Source of the DNA: Candidatus Methylomirabilota bacterium
GTDB taxonomy: Bacteria; Methylomirabilota; Methylomirabilia; Methylomirabilales; 2-02-FULL-66-22
DNA: 34,378 bases
Assembly (NCBI GenBank): GCA_016180655.1
Contig: JACPAT010000127.1
Span: 1-34,378, forward strand
Direction: 5' to 3'
Below are positions 21,678 through 29,528 of the stretch, piece by piece. How positions within the stretch are numbered: position 1 is the first letter of the stretch; each line of letters starts with the position of its first letter. The translations under genes were made by a program, and so were the position numbers. The notes below the pieces were generated by a model. It was not told the origin of the DNA and did no database searches. It saw only the letters and a list, made by a program, of their open reading frames with translations.

Positions 21678-22817
21678 ATGAAACCATCCGGATCCCATAG
21701 CCTCCACGACGCCTTCCGCAAGGCGAACGCCGCGACGTTCCTCTTCAGCACGTCAGGTGCGTTCTTCCTCCTGCTGCCGGTCTATCTGCAGCAGAGCGGG
21801 AGTTCTCCCGCCCAGATCGGCCTGGTGGCCGGTCTCCTGAGGGCGAGTTCGCTGCTGGCGCGGCCACTGGCGGGCCGCCTTCTCGATCGCTTCGGCCGGC
21901 GGCCCGTCACTGCGGCCGGCGCCGGCCTGGCCATCGTTGGGGTTCTGTCGTTGTTTGTTTTCCCCCGGGTGGGTATTCCCTTCCTGACCATGCGGATCCT
22001 CCAGGGGATCGGAACCTCCCTGGTGGATTCCGGGCTTGGTGCCACGGTGGCCGATCTGAGCCCGCCTGCGGCCCGGGCCCGGGTATTTTCCATCTACACC
22101 GCCTGGATGAATCTCGCCAGTGCCCTGATGCCCGGTGCGGGAGAGGCGATCGCGCGCCAGGGCGGGTTTCCCTCCCTGTTCGGAGCGGCCGCGCTCGCGC
22201 TGATGGGCGGACTCGTCATGGTCGAGCGGCTGCCGGAGACTGCACCGCCGCACCACGAGCAAGCGGAGCCCCTTCGAGGTCTGATCAAGGGGGCGGCACC
22301 GCTCCTGCTTGGAGGGGTGGTGATCGGCTTCGCCTACGGAGTGCTCAGCGTATTCGTTCCGGTGGCCAGGATTGCGGCAGCGCCCGGGCGGGTGGGGATG
22401 TTCTTCTTCGCGTACTTCGTGGGGCTGATCGGCGTGCGGCTGGCGGGTGGTCTCGGCCTCGAGTGGTTGACGCGTCCGAGGGTTCTGCTTCCCGGCTACG
22501 GCCTGATGGCCGCCGGTCTGGCCGCCCTGCCGCTGGGTGAGTCGCCCATCCTCTTGGTGAGCGTCGGTCTGATTTGTGGGGCCAGCCACGGGATCCTGAT
22601 GCCAGTCCTGTATGCCCTGCTGCTGTTCGGGGTCCCACGCGACCGGCGCGGGTGGGCGGTGGCGCTCCTGGCGGCTGCCTTCGATCTTGGCAACGTCGTG
22701 GGCGCGATGGGGCTGGGTCTGGCAGCGGAAGGTCTGGGATACCGGGGGATCTTCGCCCTGGCAGCGGTAGCCGTGGCCGCGGGGGCAGCAACGGCCCACT
22801 GGTGGGGCCGTCGCTGA
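21678..22817 (+). CDS. Major facilitator superfamily transporter
   Basis: The 379-residue protein has twelve predicted membrane segments in two halves. The MFS signature of the loop between segments 2 and 3 is RPLAGRLLDRFGRRP. The TM5 region LSPPAARARVFSIYTAWMNL is typical of drug/sugar efflux branches. The central loop contains PETAPPHHEQAEPLR. The substrate cannot be predicted. The gene stands alone: the upstream gene is broken, and the next gene is convergent on the minus strand. Confidence 0.9.
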   Translation: MKPSGSHSLHDAFRKANAATFLFSTSGAFFLLLPVYLQQSGSSPAQIGLVAGLLRASSLLARPLAGRLLDRFGRRPVTAAGAGLAIVGVLSLFVFPRVGIPFLTMRILQGIGTSLVDSGLGATVADLSPPAARARVFSIYTAWMNLASALMPGAGEAIARQGGFPSLFGAAALALMGGLVMVERLPETAPPHHEQAEPLRGLIKGAAPLLLGGVVIGFAYGVLSVFVPVARIAAAPGRVGMFFFAYFVGLIGVRLAGGLGLEWLTRPRVLLPGYGLMAAGLAALPLGESPILLVSVGLICGASHGILMPVLYALLLFGVPRDRRGWAVALLAAAFDLGNVVGAMGLGLAAEGLGYRGIFALAAVAVAAGAATAHWWGRR

Positions 22818-22907
22818 GCGGGGAATGGCCACGGGTCACGCCTGCTGCCAGGAAGGGCTGAGAGTTCCGGGGCCCCCGCCGGCAATGGCCTGCGTGATGT
22901 GCCGTGC

Positions 22908-24026
22908 CTAGTCGGGGAGCTCCGTCGGGCGAACCTCGATGGTGATCCCCTCCCCGTTGCGAATGAGCTGAACGACGAGGGGCTCCCCGATGCGGTGACG
23001 ACCCAGGGTCAGTTGGAGATCGTCCAGGGACCCGATGGGGCTGTCCCCGAGAATCACGATGAGATCTCCCGGTCGAATCCGCGCCCGCTCTGCGGCGGTC
23101 CCGGCATGGACTTCCGCCACCCGGACCGCGGTGGGCGCTTCGATCCGAAACCGGACCGCGAGCCGACGCTCGAGGCTGACCGTCTGCCCCATGATCCCCA
23201 GGTAGGCGCGTCGCACGCGGCCCTCGCGAATGAGGGCCGAAACCACCCACTTGGCAGCATTCACGGGGATGGCAAAACAGATTCCCTGGGACCCTGCGAT
23301 CACCGCGGTGTTGATCCCGATCACCTGCCCGCGGGAATCCACCAGCGGCCCCCCGGAGTTGCCAGGGTTCAGTGGCGCATCGGTCTGAATCACGTTCTCG
23401 ATGAGCCGACCTCTTTCCGTGCGCAAGGTTCGTCCAAGGGCGCTGATGACCCCGGCGGTCACCGTCGCCTGGAACCCGAGGGGGTTGCCGACGGCCACTA
23501 CGAGCTGGCCTACCCGGAGCCGGGAGGAATCGCCCAATTCGGCTGCCGGCAGGCCCGAGTCCAGGACCCGGAGCAGGGCCAGGTCACTGTGCGGGTCATC
23601 GCCAACGATGTTCGCGGGAAGCATTCTTCCATCCTGGAGGTGGAGCTCGATCCGCTCGGCCGAGCGCACGACATGGCTGTTTGTGAGCACATAGCCATCC
23701 GGGGCAATGATCACACCGCTTCCGGCCCCACGAAGCTCGGGGAGCCCGCGACGTTGGAGTTCTGCCGGTGCGCGCTTGGCGATGCCCACGCTTACCACGC
23801 TCGGTCCGATGAGTTCCACCGCCCGGATAACGGCCTGGGAGTAAGCGTCCAGCGCCTCCGCCTCGGTGGGTCGCGCCGTTCCGGCCGAATGGCGGTGATC
23901 GGTGTCGGCGAGCAGCTGCTCTAGTTGCACCTGAGCCACCTCTGCATTTGTGGCCTGTTCAGTTTGAACCCGCCAAACCGGACGCCGCACACCTTCGCAG
24001 GGGTCGGGTGTCAGCGGGATCCGCAT
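22908..24026 (-). CDS. HtrA/DegP-like S1C serine protease with one PDZ domain
   Basis: The 372-residue protein has a trypsin-like domain (about residues 70-260) with catalytic His in YVLTNSHVV, Asp in DDPHSDLALLRV and Ser in APLNPGNSGGPL. One PDZ domain follows (RAYLGIMGQ ... RIRPGDLIVILGDSPIGSLD). All catalytic residues are present. The N-terminus (MRIPLTPDPCEGVRRPVWRV) has no signal peptide or membrane anchor, unlike DegP or DegS, so the protein may be cytoplasmic unless the start is wrong. The gene is convergent with the MFS gene, with 90 bases between stops. Confidence 0.88.
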   Translation of the reverse strand: MRIPLTPDPCEGVRRPVWRVQTEQATNAEVAQVQLEQLLADTDHRHSAGTARPTEAEALDAYSQAVIRAVELIGPSVVSVGIAKRAPAELQRRGLPELRGAGSGVIIAPDGYVLTNSHVVRSAERIELHLQDGRMLPANIVGDDPHSDLALLRVLDSGLPAAELGDSSRLRVGQLVVAVGNPLGFQATVTAGVISALGRTLRTERGRLIENVIQTDAPLNPGNSGGPLVDSRGQVIGINTAVIAGSQGICFAIPVNAAKWVVSALIREGRVRRAYLGIMGQTVSLERRLAVRFRIEAPTAVRVAEVHAGTAAERARIRPGDLIVILGDSPIGSLDDLQLTLGRHRIGEPLVVQLIRNGEGITIEVRPTELPD

Positions 24027-24161
24027 TCCATCTTAGAGTAGGGCACGAAGCCTCGCTCGTCCACCTTCGAGCCGGGAGCGGCCTACCCCCTGCCGAATCC
24101 TCGCCCGGCCGGGCTCGCCGCAGCCCAGCGACGCACCCAGCCGGGACCCCACTCCCCGGCC

Positions 24162-24785
24162 TCAAAACCGCTGCGCGGCCGCCTGAGCCATCCTGGTCGC
24201 CGCGGCCAGGTTCTCCTCCGCGGCGGGACGCATGGTGGGCTCCACCAGTAGCGTGCGGATATCGGTGAACCCGATGAAACCGAAGATGAGTTCCAGGTAC
24301 GGTCGCTGATGGTCGAAGCCGGCAGATTGGGTCCCCTGGGGATACTCACCGCCCCGCGCCAGGATAAGCTGGACGGGGCGGCCTGTGACGAGCCCCGAGT
24401 ATCCCGTCTTGGGGTCGTAGGAGAATGTCAGGCCAGGTTGCACCAGGACATCGATATACTGCTTCAGACGGTAGGGAATACCGAAATTCCACATGGGAGA
24501 GGAGACGAGGACCTTGTCGGCCGACTTAAAGTGATCAACCACTTCCACCACCCGCTGCCAGGCGCGTCCTTCCCCATCGGCGTGAGGCAGTCCCCGCATC
24601 ACCTTGTACTTCCCCGAGGCCGCGGTGAAATCGAAGGCCGGGATATCAGCCTTCCACAGGTCAAGGGTTTCCACCGGGTCGGCGGGGTGGGCCTTCCGGT
24701 AGGTGTCAAGAAAGGCCCTCGCGGTACGTACCGAAAACGACAGATCATCCATGGGGCTCGTCTGAATATGCAGAAGCTTGGCCAT
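24162..24785 (-). CDS. azoR: FMN-dependent NADH:quinone reductase/azoreductase (AzoR)
   Basis: The 207-residue flavodoxin-like protein begins MAKLLHIQTSPMDDLSFSVR and carries the FMN-contact motif SSPMWNFGIPYRLKQYIDVL and ILARGGEY, both typical of AzoR. AzoR reduces quinones and azo dyes by two electrons using NADH and FMN, and protects against thiol-reactive quinones. The ribosome-binding site GAGGAGG lies eight bases upstream of ATG 24785. The DoxX stop is only 14 bases upstream, so this is the last gene of the marR operon. Confidence 0.92.
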   Translation of the reverse strand: MAKLLHIQTSPMDDLSFSVRTARAFLDTYRKAHPADPVETLDLWKADIPAFDFTAASGKYKVMRGLPHADGEGRAWQRVVEVVDHFKSADKVLVSSPMWNFGIPYRLKQYIDVLVQPGLTFSYDPKTGYSGLVTGRPVQLILARGGEYPQGTQSAGFDHQRPYLELIFGFIGFTDIRTLLVEPTMRPAAEENLAAATRMAQAAAQRF

Positions 24786-24799
24786 TGTTCCAATCCTCC

Positions 24800-25219
24800 T
24801 CAGGTCCGGCTTTTCGTCAGGAGTCTATCCACCGATGCCTCGCCGCCCCCCAGCAGGGCCAGGGCCACGTTCGCGGCGAGGAGCGTCAGGGCGAACTCGT
24901 ACCCGTTGGGGAGGAAAAAGCCGGCCTGCAGGTGGACGGTGAGGATCGCCACCGCCATGTTGATCGCCAGCGGAATGGCCGCCCAGCGAGTGAACAGGCC
25001 CAGCAGGAGGGCCAGTCCGCCCAGGAGCTCCACCAGCGTGACGATCACGGCGGCCAGCATGGGTGCCGGAATCCCCACCTGCCCGAGGAACCCAGCCACG
25101 CCCCCGAACCCCCAGACGAAAAGCTTCTGCCCGCCGTGCACCAGGAAGACGATCCCGACCACCACCCGCAGGACGGTGATCCCCCAGCCCTGCAGTTGCG
25201 TCAACCCATTGGAATTCAT
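24800..25219 (-). CDS. DoxX family membrane protein
   Basis: The 139-residue protein has four membrane segments with the DoxX signature RVVVGIVFLVHGGQKLF in the first and LVELLGGLALLLGLFTRWAA in the second half. DoxX proteins act in quinone-linked or thiol-redox stress defence and are repeatedly paired with azoreductases (catD/mhqP in Bacillus). ATG 25219 has AGGAG seven bases upstream. It lies 90 bases after the pirin stop. Confidence 0.92.
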   Translation of the reverse strand: MNSNGLTQLQGWGITVLRVVVGIVFLVHGGQKLFVWGFGGVAGFLGQVGIPAPMLAAVIVTLVELLGGLALLLGLFTRWAAIPLAINMAVAILTVHLQAGFFLPNGYEFALTLLAANVALALLGGGEASVDRLLTKSRT

Positions 25220-25309
25220 CGCTGCTCCTTTCTCGGCTGTGCCGGAAACCTCCGCGCTGCCGCTATGTGCTCCTGATTGGGGCTGCTAGGTGAAAACCTG
25301 GGACGGTCC

Positions 25310-26008
25310 TTACGGAAGATCCAGGAGGATCAGCTCTGCGTCCTCTACCGCCTTCAAGGTGAGTTCCGGCTCGTCGGCGATCCGCGCCTGATCCCTTGAA
25401 GCGAGCGGCGTGCCGTTCACGATCAGCCCGCCCCCGATGACGAAGAGGTAAGCCTTCCGGCCGGCTCGACTCGTGTGGACCACTGCCTGGCCGGCCCGCA
25501 GGGCGGACACATAGATCGTCGCGTCTTGATCAATGGCTAGCGTCTCCGGGAGTTCACCCGAGGACACCATTGGAAGAAGAATTCCGGTGCGGTCCGCAGC
25601 GGTGAACTGCCGCTGTTCCCATCGGGGCTTCAACCCCTTCGTCCGGGGGATGATCCAGAGCTGGAGGAGATGAACGGGGCGTTCTTTCGAATGATTGTAC
25701 TCGGAGTGAACGATCCCGGTCCCGGCCGACATGACCTGCACCTCGCCAGGGCGGATGACCCCAGTGTTCCCCTGGTTATCGCGGTGTTCCAGTTCTCCCT
25801 CCAGGACGTACGTGACGATTTCCATATCCCGGTGCGGGTGCATTCCGAATCCCTGGCCGGGCTGAACCACATCGTCATTGAAGACTCGCAAGGCCCCCCA
25901 GTTCATGTTCGAGGGGTCATAGTAGGTGTCGAAAGAGAAATGCCAATATGTGGATAGCCACCCCATATCGGCATGAAATCGGTCCTCGGACTTGACGATT
26001 GTGATCAT
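25310..26008 (-). CDS. Pirin-family bicupin (YhhW-like)
   Basis: The 232-residue protein starts SEDRFHADMGWLSTYWHFSF and has the N-terminal cupin metal site in GFGMHPHRDMEIVTYVLEGE and GIVHSEYNHSKE, which gives the three His and one Glu/Asp ligands of pirins. The C-terminal cupin lacks metal ligands, as usual. YhhW has quercetin 2,3-dioxygenase activity in vitro; the biological substrate is unknown, and pirins are often induced by electrophiles. ATG 26008 has AGGGGGG upstream. It is the third gene of the marR operon. Confidence 0.93.
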   Translation of the reverse strand: MITIVKSEDRFHADMGWLSTYWHFSFDTYYDPSNMNWGALRVFNDDVVQPGQGFGMHPHRDMEIVTYVLEGELEHRDNQGNTGVIRPGEVQVMSAGTGIVHSEYNHSKERPVHLLQLWIIPRTKGLKPRWEQRQFTAADRTGILLPMVSSGELPETLAIDQDATIYVSALRAGQAVVHTSRAGRKAYLFVIGGGLIVNGTPLASRDQARIADEPELTLKAVEDAELILLDLP

Positions 26009-26051
26009 GTGTGCCCCCCTGCGCGGATCTCCCTCGCGCTCCGCGTGCCAG

Positions 26052-26312
26052 CTACGGTAGATGGACCGGTTTCCCGACCATCGTGGGGTCCAGATCCCGC
26101 TGCCACTCCCAGCCCCACTCGGAAAGGGGAGGGCCTCCGCCCGCCTGGCCCGCGGTCATGTTCTGCTCCGATGCGGCCGGGTTCAGGCGTCCCGTCCTGG
26201 CGTGAGTCCCGGATGAGACCGCAAGCCCAGCCGCGAGGACCGCCAGGAGCACCAGGCCGAGAACCCACCAGCCATCCGTCAGCCACTGCATCCCGCGTGA
26301 TGCCTTCCCCAT
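26052..26312 (-). CDS. Small single-TM protein in the marR operon, unknown function
   Basis: From ATG 26312 the product is about 86 residues: a short N-terminus (MGKASRGMQWLTDG), one strong membrane segment (WWVLGLVLLAVLAAGLAV) and a polar tail ending EWGWEWQRDLDPTMVGKPVH. A GTG at 26324 would add four residues. There is no known domain. Position between marR and pirin, and the operator-like sites just upstream of its start, support it as a real gene of the regulon. The alternative frame ORF (26005-26286) has Arg/Gly-rich composition and is rejected. Confidence 0.6.
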   Translation of the reverse strand: MGKASRGMQWLTDGWWVLGLVLLAVLAAGLAVSSGTHARTGRLNPAASEQNMTAGQAGGGPPLSEWGWEWQRDLDPTMVGKPVHLP

Positions 26313-26323
26313 GAGATTCCTCA

Positions 26324-26352
26324 CGTTGTAACGGTAGTCGTGTAAACGACTA
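26324..26352 (-). promoter_or_regulatory. Candidate MarR operator pair before the small TM gene
   Basis: CGTTGTAACG (26324-26333) matches the site in the marR promoter. Next to it TAGTCGT-GTAA-ACGACTA (26335-26352) is a perfect 7-bp inverted repeat. Both lie between the marR stop and the next gene. Confidence 0.6.
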
Positions 26353-26369
26353 TCTCCGCAAAATAACGC

Positions 26370-26840
26370 TCAGCGACGCTTCGCCCGTGCTGTCTCCAGC
26401 AGGGTGATCAGCGATCGGAGCCGCTGGTCTCCCAGGTGCCTCAACTGCTCGGCGTGGAGCTGGGCGACCGGCTCATCCAGTTCGTTCAGGAGGGCCACTC
26501 CCTTTTTCGTGATGCGGGTCGTGATGACCCGCCGGTCCGCGCGGTCCCGTGTCCGCGTGACGAGGCCGCGCTCCTCCAGCCGGTCGAGCAGCCGGGTGAC
26601 GTCCGGATCCTTCGTGATCATCCGCTCCCCGATTTCCCGGCACGCCAGCCCGTCGGGTCCGGCCCCCCGGAGGATGCGGAGGACATTGTACTGGGTGGGG
26701 GAGAGGCCCGCCGGCTTCAATGTGGCCGCCACCCCTTGCATCAAGGCATCGGCCGTCCGCTGGAGATTCACAAATGCCTCGTGCTCGATGCGGCGGAAGG
26801 GCTTCTGTTGCTTGATCTCTCTCCGAATCCGTCCCGTCAT
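26370..26840 (-). CDS. MarR-family transcriptional regulator
   Basis: The 156-residue protein has the dimerisation helices (EHEAFVNLQRTADALMQGVA) and a winged helix (LSPTQYNVLRILRGAG, REIGERMITKDPDVTRLLDR, wing TRDRADRRVITTRITKKG). ATG 26840 lies just downstream of a near-perfect promoter; the track's start at 27047 lies beyond that promoter. It heads an operon of small TM protein, pirin, DoxX and azoreductase, as quinone-sensing MarR proteins (MhqR, QsrR) control DoxX and azoreductase genes. No Cys is seen in the ORF, so a simple Cys-based sensor as in QsrR or YodB is unlikely apart from the single Cys in ACREIG. Confidence 0.92.
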   Translation of the reverse strand: MTGRIRREIKQQKPFRRIEHEAFVNLQRTADALMQGVAATLKPAGLSPTQYNVLRILRGAGPDGLACREIGERMITKDPDVTRLLDRLEERGLVTRTRDRADRRVITTRITKKGVALLNELDEPVAQLHAEQLRHLGDQRLRSLITLLETARAKRR

Positions 26841-26846
26841 GGGCAG

Positions 26847-26875
26847 AATATAATCGTTACAACGACTGTTGTCAA
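26847..26875 (-). promoter_or_regulatory. marR promoter with overlapping inverted repeat
   Basis: On the minus strand TTGACA (26870-26875), 17-base spacer, TATATT (26847-26852). The spacer contains TCGTT-GT-AACGA, an inverted repeat covering the space between the boxes, as expected for autorepression by MarR. Confidence 0.85.
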
Positions 26876-26943
26876 GAGGATTTTTTCGGCCCCCGGAGGA
26901 CCGGCGGGAGGAGCCCGCAATGCGCCGTCCGCCAAGAGAGAAA

Positions 26944-26965
26944 GGGCGCCCGCGGTGGGGCGCCC
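26944..26965 (-). terminator. Terminator downstream of yceI
   Basis: GGGCGCCC, 6-base loop, GGGCGCCC. On the minus strand the stem is followed by TTTCTCTCTT. It separates yceI from the marR promoter; the stretch 26966-27056 holds no gene. Confidence 0.65.
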
Positions 26966-27056
26966 CTGATGCGGTGTGGAGGGGACTCAAATCGGCCTGG
27001 GTCTGAGAATCGGATCTGAAGTGGCGGGGGTCCCGGGTAGGATCCACCGGGCCGAT

Positions 27057-27701
27057 TTACTGCCGAACGAGAGTCAGATCCGTCTCGAGCTGGATATCGT
27101 TCGAGAGCTTCAGGAACAGCAGCTGGGGGATCTGCATACCGTGATTGGTGAACGTGCTGTTAAATTTGGCCTTCACCCGCACGTTATCGGCAGTGAACCC
27201 GAACCGTTTCTGTGTCTCGAGCTGGTCCGGCGTAAGCTTTATGTAAGTGACCTGCGCGTCGGCCGCCACCTCGACCGGCTTTCCCTTGATCGTCAGGATA
27301 CCCTTCAATCTTGCCGGCATCTCCTTGCCGGGCTGAAGCACCCCTCCTATTTCGACTCCTTTAAGCTCGAATACCGCATACCGATTGACCTCAGTGTCGG
27401 TATCTAGATAATCCTTGCCCCGCATATCCGCGTCGCGCTTCTCGATTCCCGTCTTGAGCGTGGTGAGGTCAACCCTGATGGTACCGGAGGCCGCCTGCGG
27501 TTTGGCCGGGTCACCCATCACCGTCCCGCTGACAGCCGGTCCCGACGTATTCCCGATCACCGTCTCCAACGCGGCGTCGGTCTTGAACGTGGCACGGGAG
27601 TTCGGGAGGACCCTGAAGGTCATCTGTTGGGCAAGGGCGGGAACTGGCGCGACGGCGAGCAGGACTAGTACCACACTACATAGCCCGATCCGTGATTTCA
27701 T
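27057..27701 (-). CDS. YceI-family exported protein
   Basis: The 214-residue protein has a clear signal peptide (MKSRIGLCSVVLVLLAVAPV, predicted cleavage after ALA). The mature part is a YceI-type lipocalin-like barrel: FRVLPNSRATFKTDAALETV, GTIRVDLTTLKTGIEKRDAD, DYLDTDTEVNRYAVFELKGV and ARLKGILTIKGKPVEVAADA. YceI proteins bind isoprenoid or other hydrophobic molecules in the periplasm; ligand unknown. ATG 27701 has GGAGGAGAT upstream. Confidence 0.9.
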   Translation of the reverse strand: MKSRIGLCSVVLVLLAVAPVPALAQQMTFRVLPNSRATFKTDAALETVIGNTSGPAVSGTVMGDPAKPQAASGTIRVDLTTLKTGIEKRDADMRGKDYLDTDTEVNRYAVFELKGVEIGGVLQPGKEMPARLKGILTIKGKPVEVAADAQVTYIKLTPDQLETQKRFGFTADNVRVKAKFNSTFTNHGMQIPQLLFLKLSNDIQLETDLTLVRQ

Positions 27702-28341
27702 CTGATCTCCTCCTGAGACGCGGGTTGTTCGATGACACCGGGGAGTCGATTTCAGCGTCGGGTCACCGTCCGTCCTGAGGCAGGCAAAACCCTGGGAAAG
27801 CGGGTTAGGCTGGCTCCGGGTGGCTCGTTCGCCTGCGGGTCAGCGTGCCCGGGGCCGGTTTCCGATCTGGTGCGGGGTCGGGAAAGGGGGTTCCGAACGG
27901 CCCCAACTTGCAAACCAGGAGCCTTGCCAGGACGTTCTCGTCCGCCACACCCCCCGGACGGTCCCGTAGGACTATGCGATTTTTCCAACCAAACGAGGCC
28001 GAAAAGGGGTCGGGATAGACCGAGGGGGTCCATGGGTTTCAAGTATAAATAACGCTCCTGTGGCAGGAATGGTTCCAACGGAGCCACAACATACCACGGT
28101 AAGGGGATTCGACAAGCCCGGGGTGCCGGCGTTCTCCCTGAGGCAGCCATTTCAAATCAACCCTTCCGGATGTAGAATTCCTGCGCGCTGATCCGTGACC
28201 CGGGGGCCAGGACCCCTGGCGGTGTGCTGCGCATCTCGCTTGGCAACCCCCTCGTTGAACCGGCGGGCGTCGAGGCAGCAGCCTGCGAGGTTTCGTGTCC
28301 GGATGGAGACCTTTCCCATCGCATCCGATCCAGGCCTGACC
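27702..28341. other. Long non-coding stretch between yceI and queG
   Basis: No credible gene is seen in these ~640 bases; both ORFs of the track here are low-complexity. TATAAAT at 28044-28050 could be a -10 box for queG but lacks a -35. A nested inverted repeat, GTGGC-GGAA-TTCC-GCCAC (28060-28087), follows it. Around 27780-27870 there is a dense GC-rich stretch with AACCC/GGGTT pairing and a GGGAAAGC loop that looks structured, but it fits no RNA family I know. Confidence 0.4.
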
Positions 28342-29475
28342 ATGCGGACGCTGGCCCAGCGGATCAAGGCCCAGGGGACGGCCCTCGGCTTCGACCTGGT
28401 GGGAATCTCGCCGGTCCACCCACCCGCCCACGGTGACTCCTTCGCCGAATGGCTCCGCCGCGGGTATGACGGGGAGATGGAATACATGGCGCGGACGGCG
28501 GAGAAGCGGCTCCACCCGGGCGAATTCCTGCCCTGGGCCAGGTCGGTCGTCTCGGTCGCGCTGAACTACAACACTCCCCATGGCCGGGAGGCGAAGGCGG
28601 AGGGGATCCGCGGCTGGATCTCCCGGTACGCCTGGGGAAATGACTACCATGACGTGATGCACGTGAAGCTCACGCGGTTGCTGGAGTATGTGCGGGCAGA
28701 GGCGGGGACGGAGGTCCAGGGCCGCATCTTCGTGGATGCCGGGCCGGTCCTGGACCGGGAGGCCGGAGCGCGGGCCGGGATCGGCTGGTACGGGAAGAAC
28801 ACGAACCTCCTGTCCATGACAATCGGCTCGTTCTTCTTCCTGGGCGAGCTGTTCCTGAGCCTGGACCTGGAATGGGACCGGCCGATCCGGGACCGGTGTG
28901 GGCAGTGCCGGCTGTGCCTGGATGCCTGCCCGACCAACGCCTTCGTGGGCCCCTACGTCCTGGATGCCCGCAAGTGCATCTCGTATCTCACCATCGAGCT
29001 GAAGGGGGCCATCCCCCGCGAGCTGCGGCCGCTCATGGGGAATCATATCTTCGGCTGCGATATCTGCCAGGACGTCTGCCCCTACAACACCAAGGGCAAG
29101 CCGACCAAGGAGCAGGCCTTCCATCCCCGCGAGGGGCTGCATGCGCCGGAACTCATTCCCCTCCTGTCGCTCAGCGAGGCGGAATTCAAGGCGAAGTTCG
29201 CGGGGAGCCCCATCCTGCGGGCCAAGCGCCGAGGATTCCTGCGGAACGTCTGCGTGGCCCTGGGGAATCTGAAGCGACCCGAGGCGATGCCCGCGCTGAT
29301 CCGGACGCTCCAGAGCGATCCCGACCCGCTGGTCCGTGGGCACGCGGCCTGGGCCCTGGGACAGATCCGTGCCCCCGAGGCGGAAGCCGCGCTCTGCGCC
29401 ACCGGTTCCCGCGAAACCGACCCCACCGTCCGCGAGGAGATCGAATCCGCGATAAGCACCCTCGACCAAAGTTGA
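28342..29475 (+). CDS. queG: Epoxyqueuosine reductase (QueG)
   Basis: QueG is a cobalamin- and [4Fe-4S]-dependent reductase that makes queuosine from epoxyqueuosine at the tRNA wobble base. The 377-residue protein starts MRTLAQRIKAQGTALGFDLV. The cobalamin/substrate region is FVDAGPVLDREAGARAGIGW. The two ferredoxin-type cluster motifs are CGQCRLCLDACPTNAF and CDICQDVCPYN. A HEAT-like segment ends the protein (DPLVRGHAAWALGQI). ATG 28303 in frame upstream is a second option. The track's start at 28195 reads into the non-coding region. Confidence 0.95.
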   Translation: MRTLAQRIKAQGTALGFDLVGISPVHPPAHGDSFAEWLRRGYDGEMEYMARTAEKRLHPGEFLPWARSVVSVALNYNTPHGREAKAEGIRGWISRYAWGNDYHDVMHVKLTRLLEYVRAEAGTEVQGRIFVDAGPVLDREAGARAGIGWYGKNTNLLSMTIGSFFFLGELFLSLDLEWDRPIRDRCGQCRLCLDACPTNAFVGPYVLDARKCISYLTIELKGAIPRELRPLMGNHIFGCDICQDVCPYNTKGKPTKEQAFHPREGLHAPELIPLLSLSEAEFKAKFAGSPILRAKRRGFLRNVCVALGNLKRPEAMPALIRTLQSDPDPLVRGHAAWALGQIRAPEAEAALCATGSRETDPTVREEIESAISTLDQS

Positions 29476-29528
29476 CGCCTTCCCTCGCTCGGTCTAAGAT
29501 CCGGGCGATTGTGAATGAGGGACGGGCC

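Noticed and set aside
26005-26286. 93-residue ORF overlapping the small TM gene
   Set aside because: Arg/Gly-rich composition; the alternative frame has a clear membrane segment and operator-like sites upstream.
27780-27860. c-di-GMP (GEMM) riboswitch
   Set aside because: GGCAAAACCC and a GAAA loop are reminiscent, but the conserved GACGCAAAGC segment is absent.
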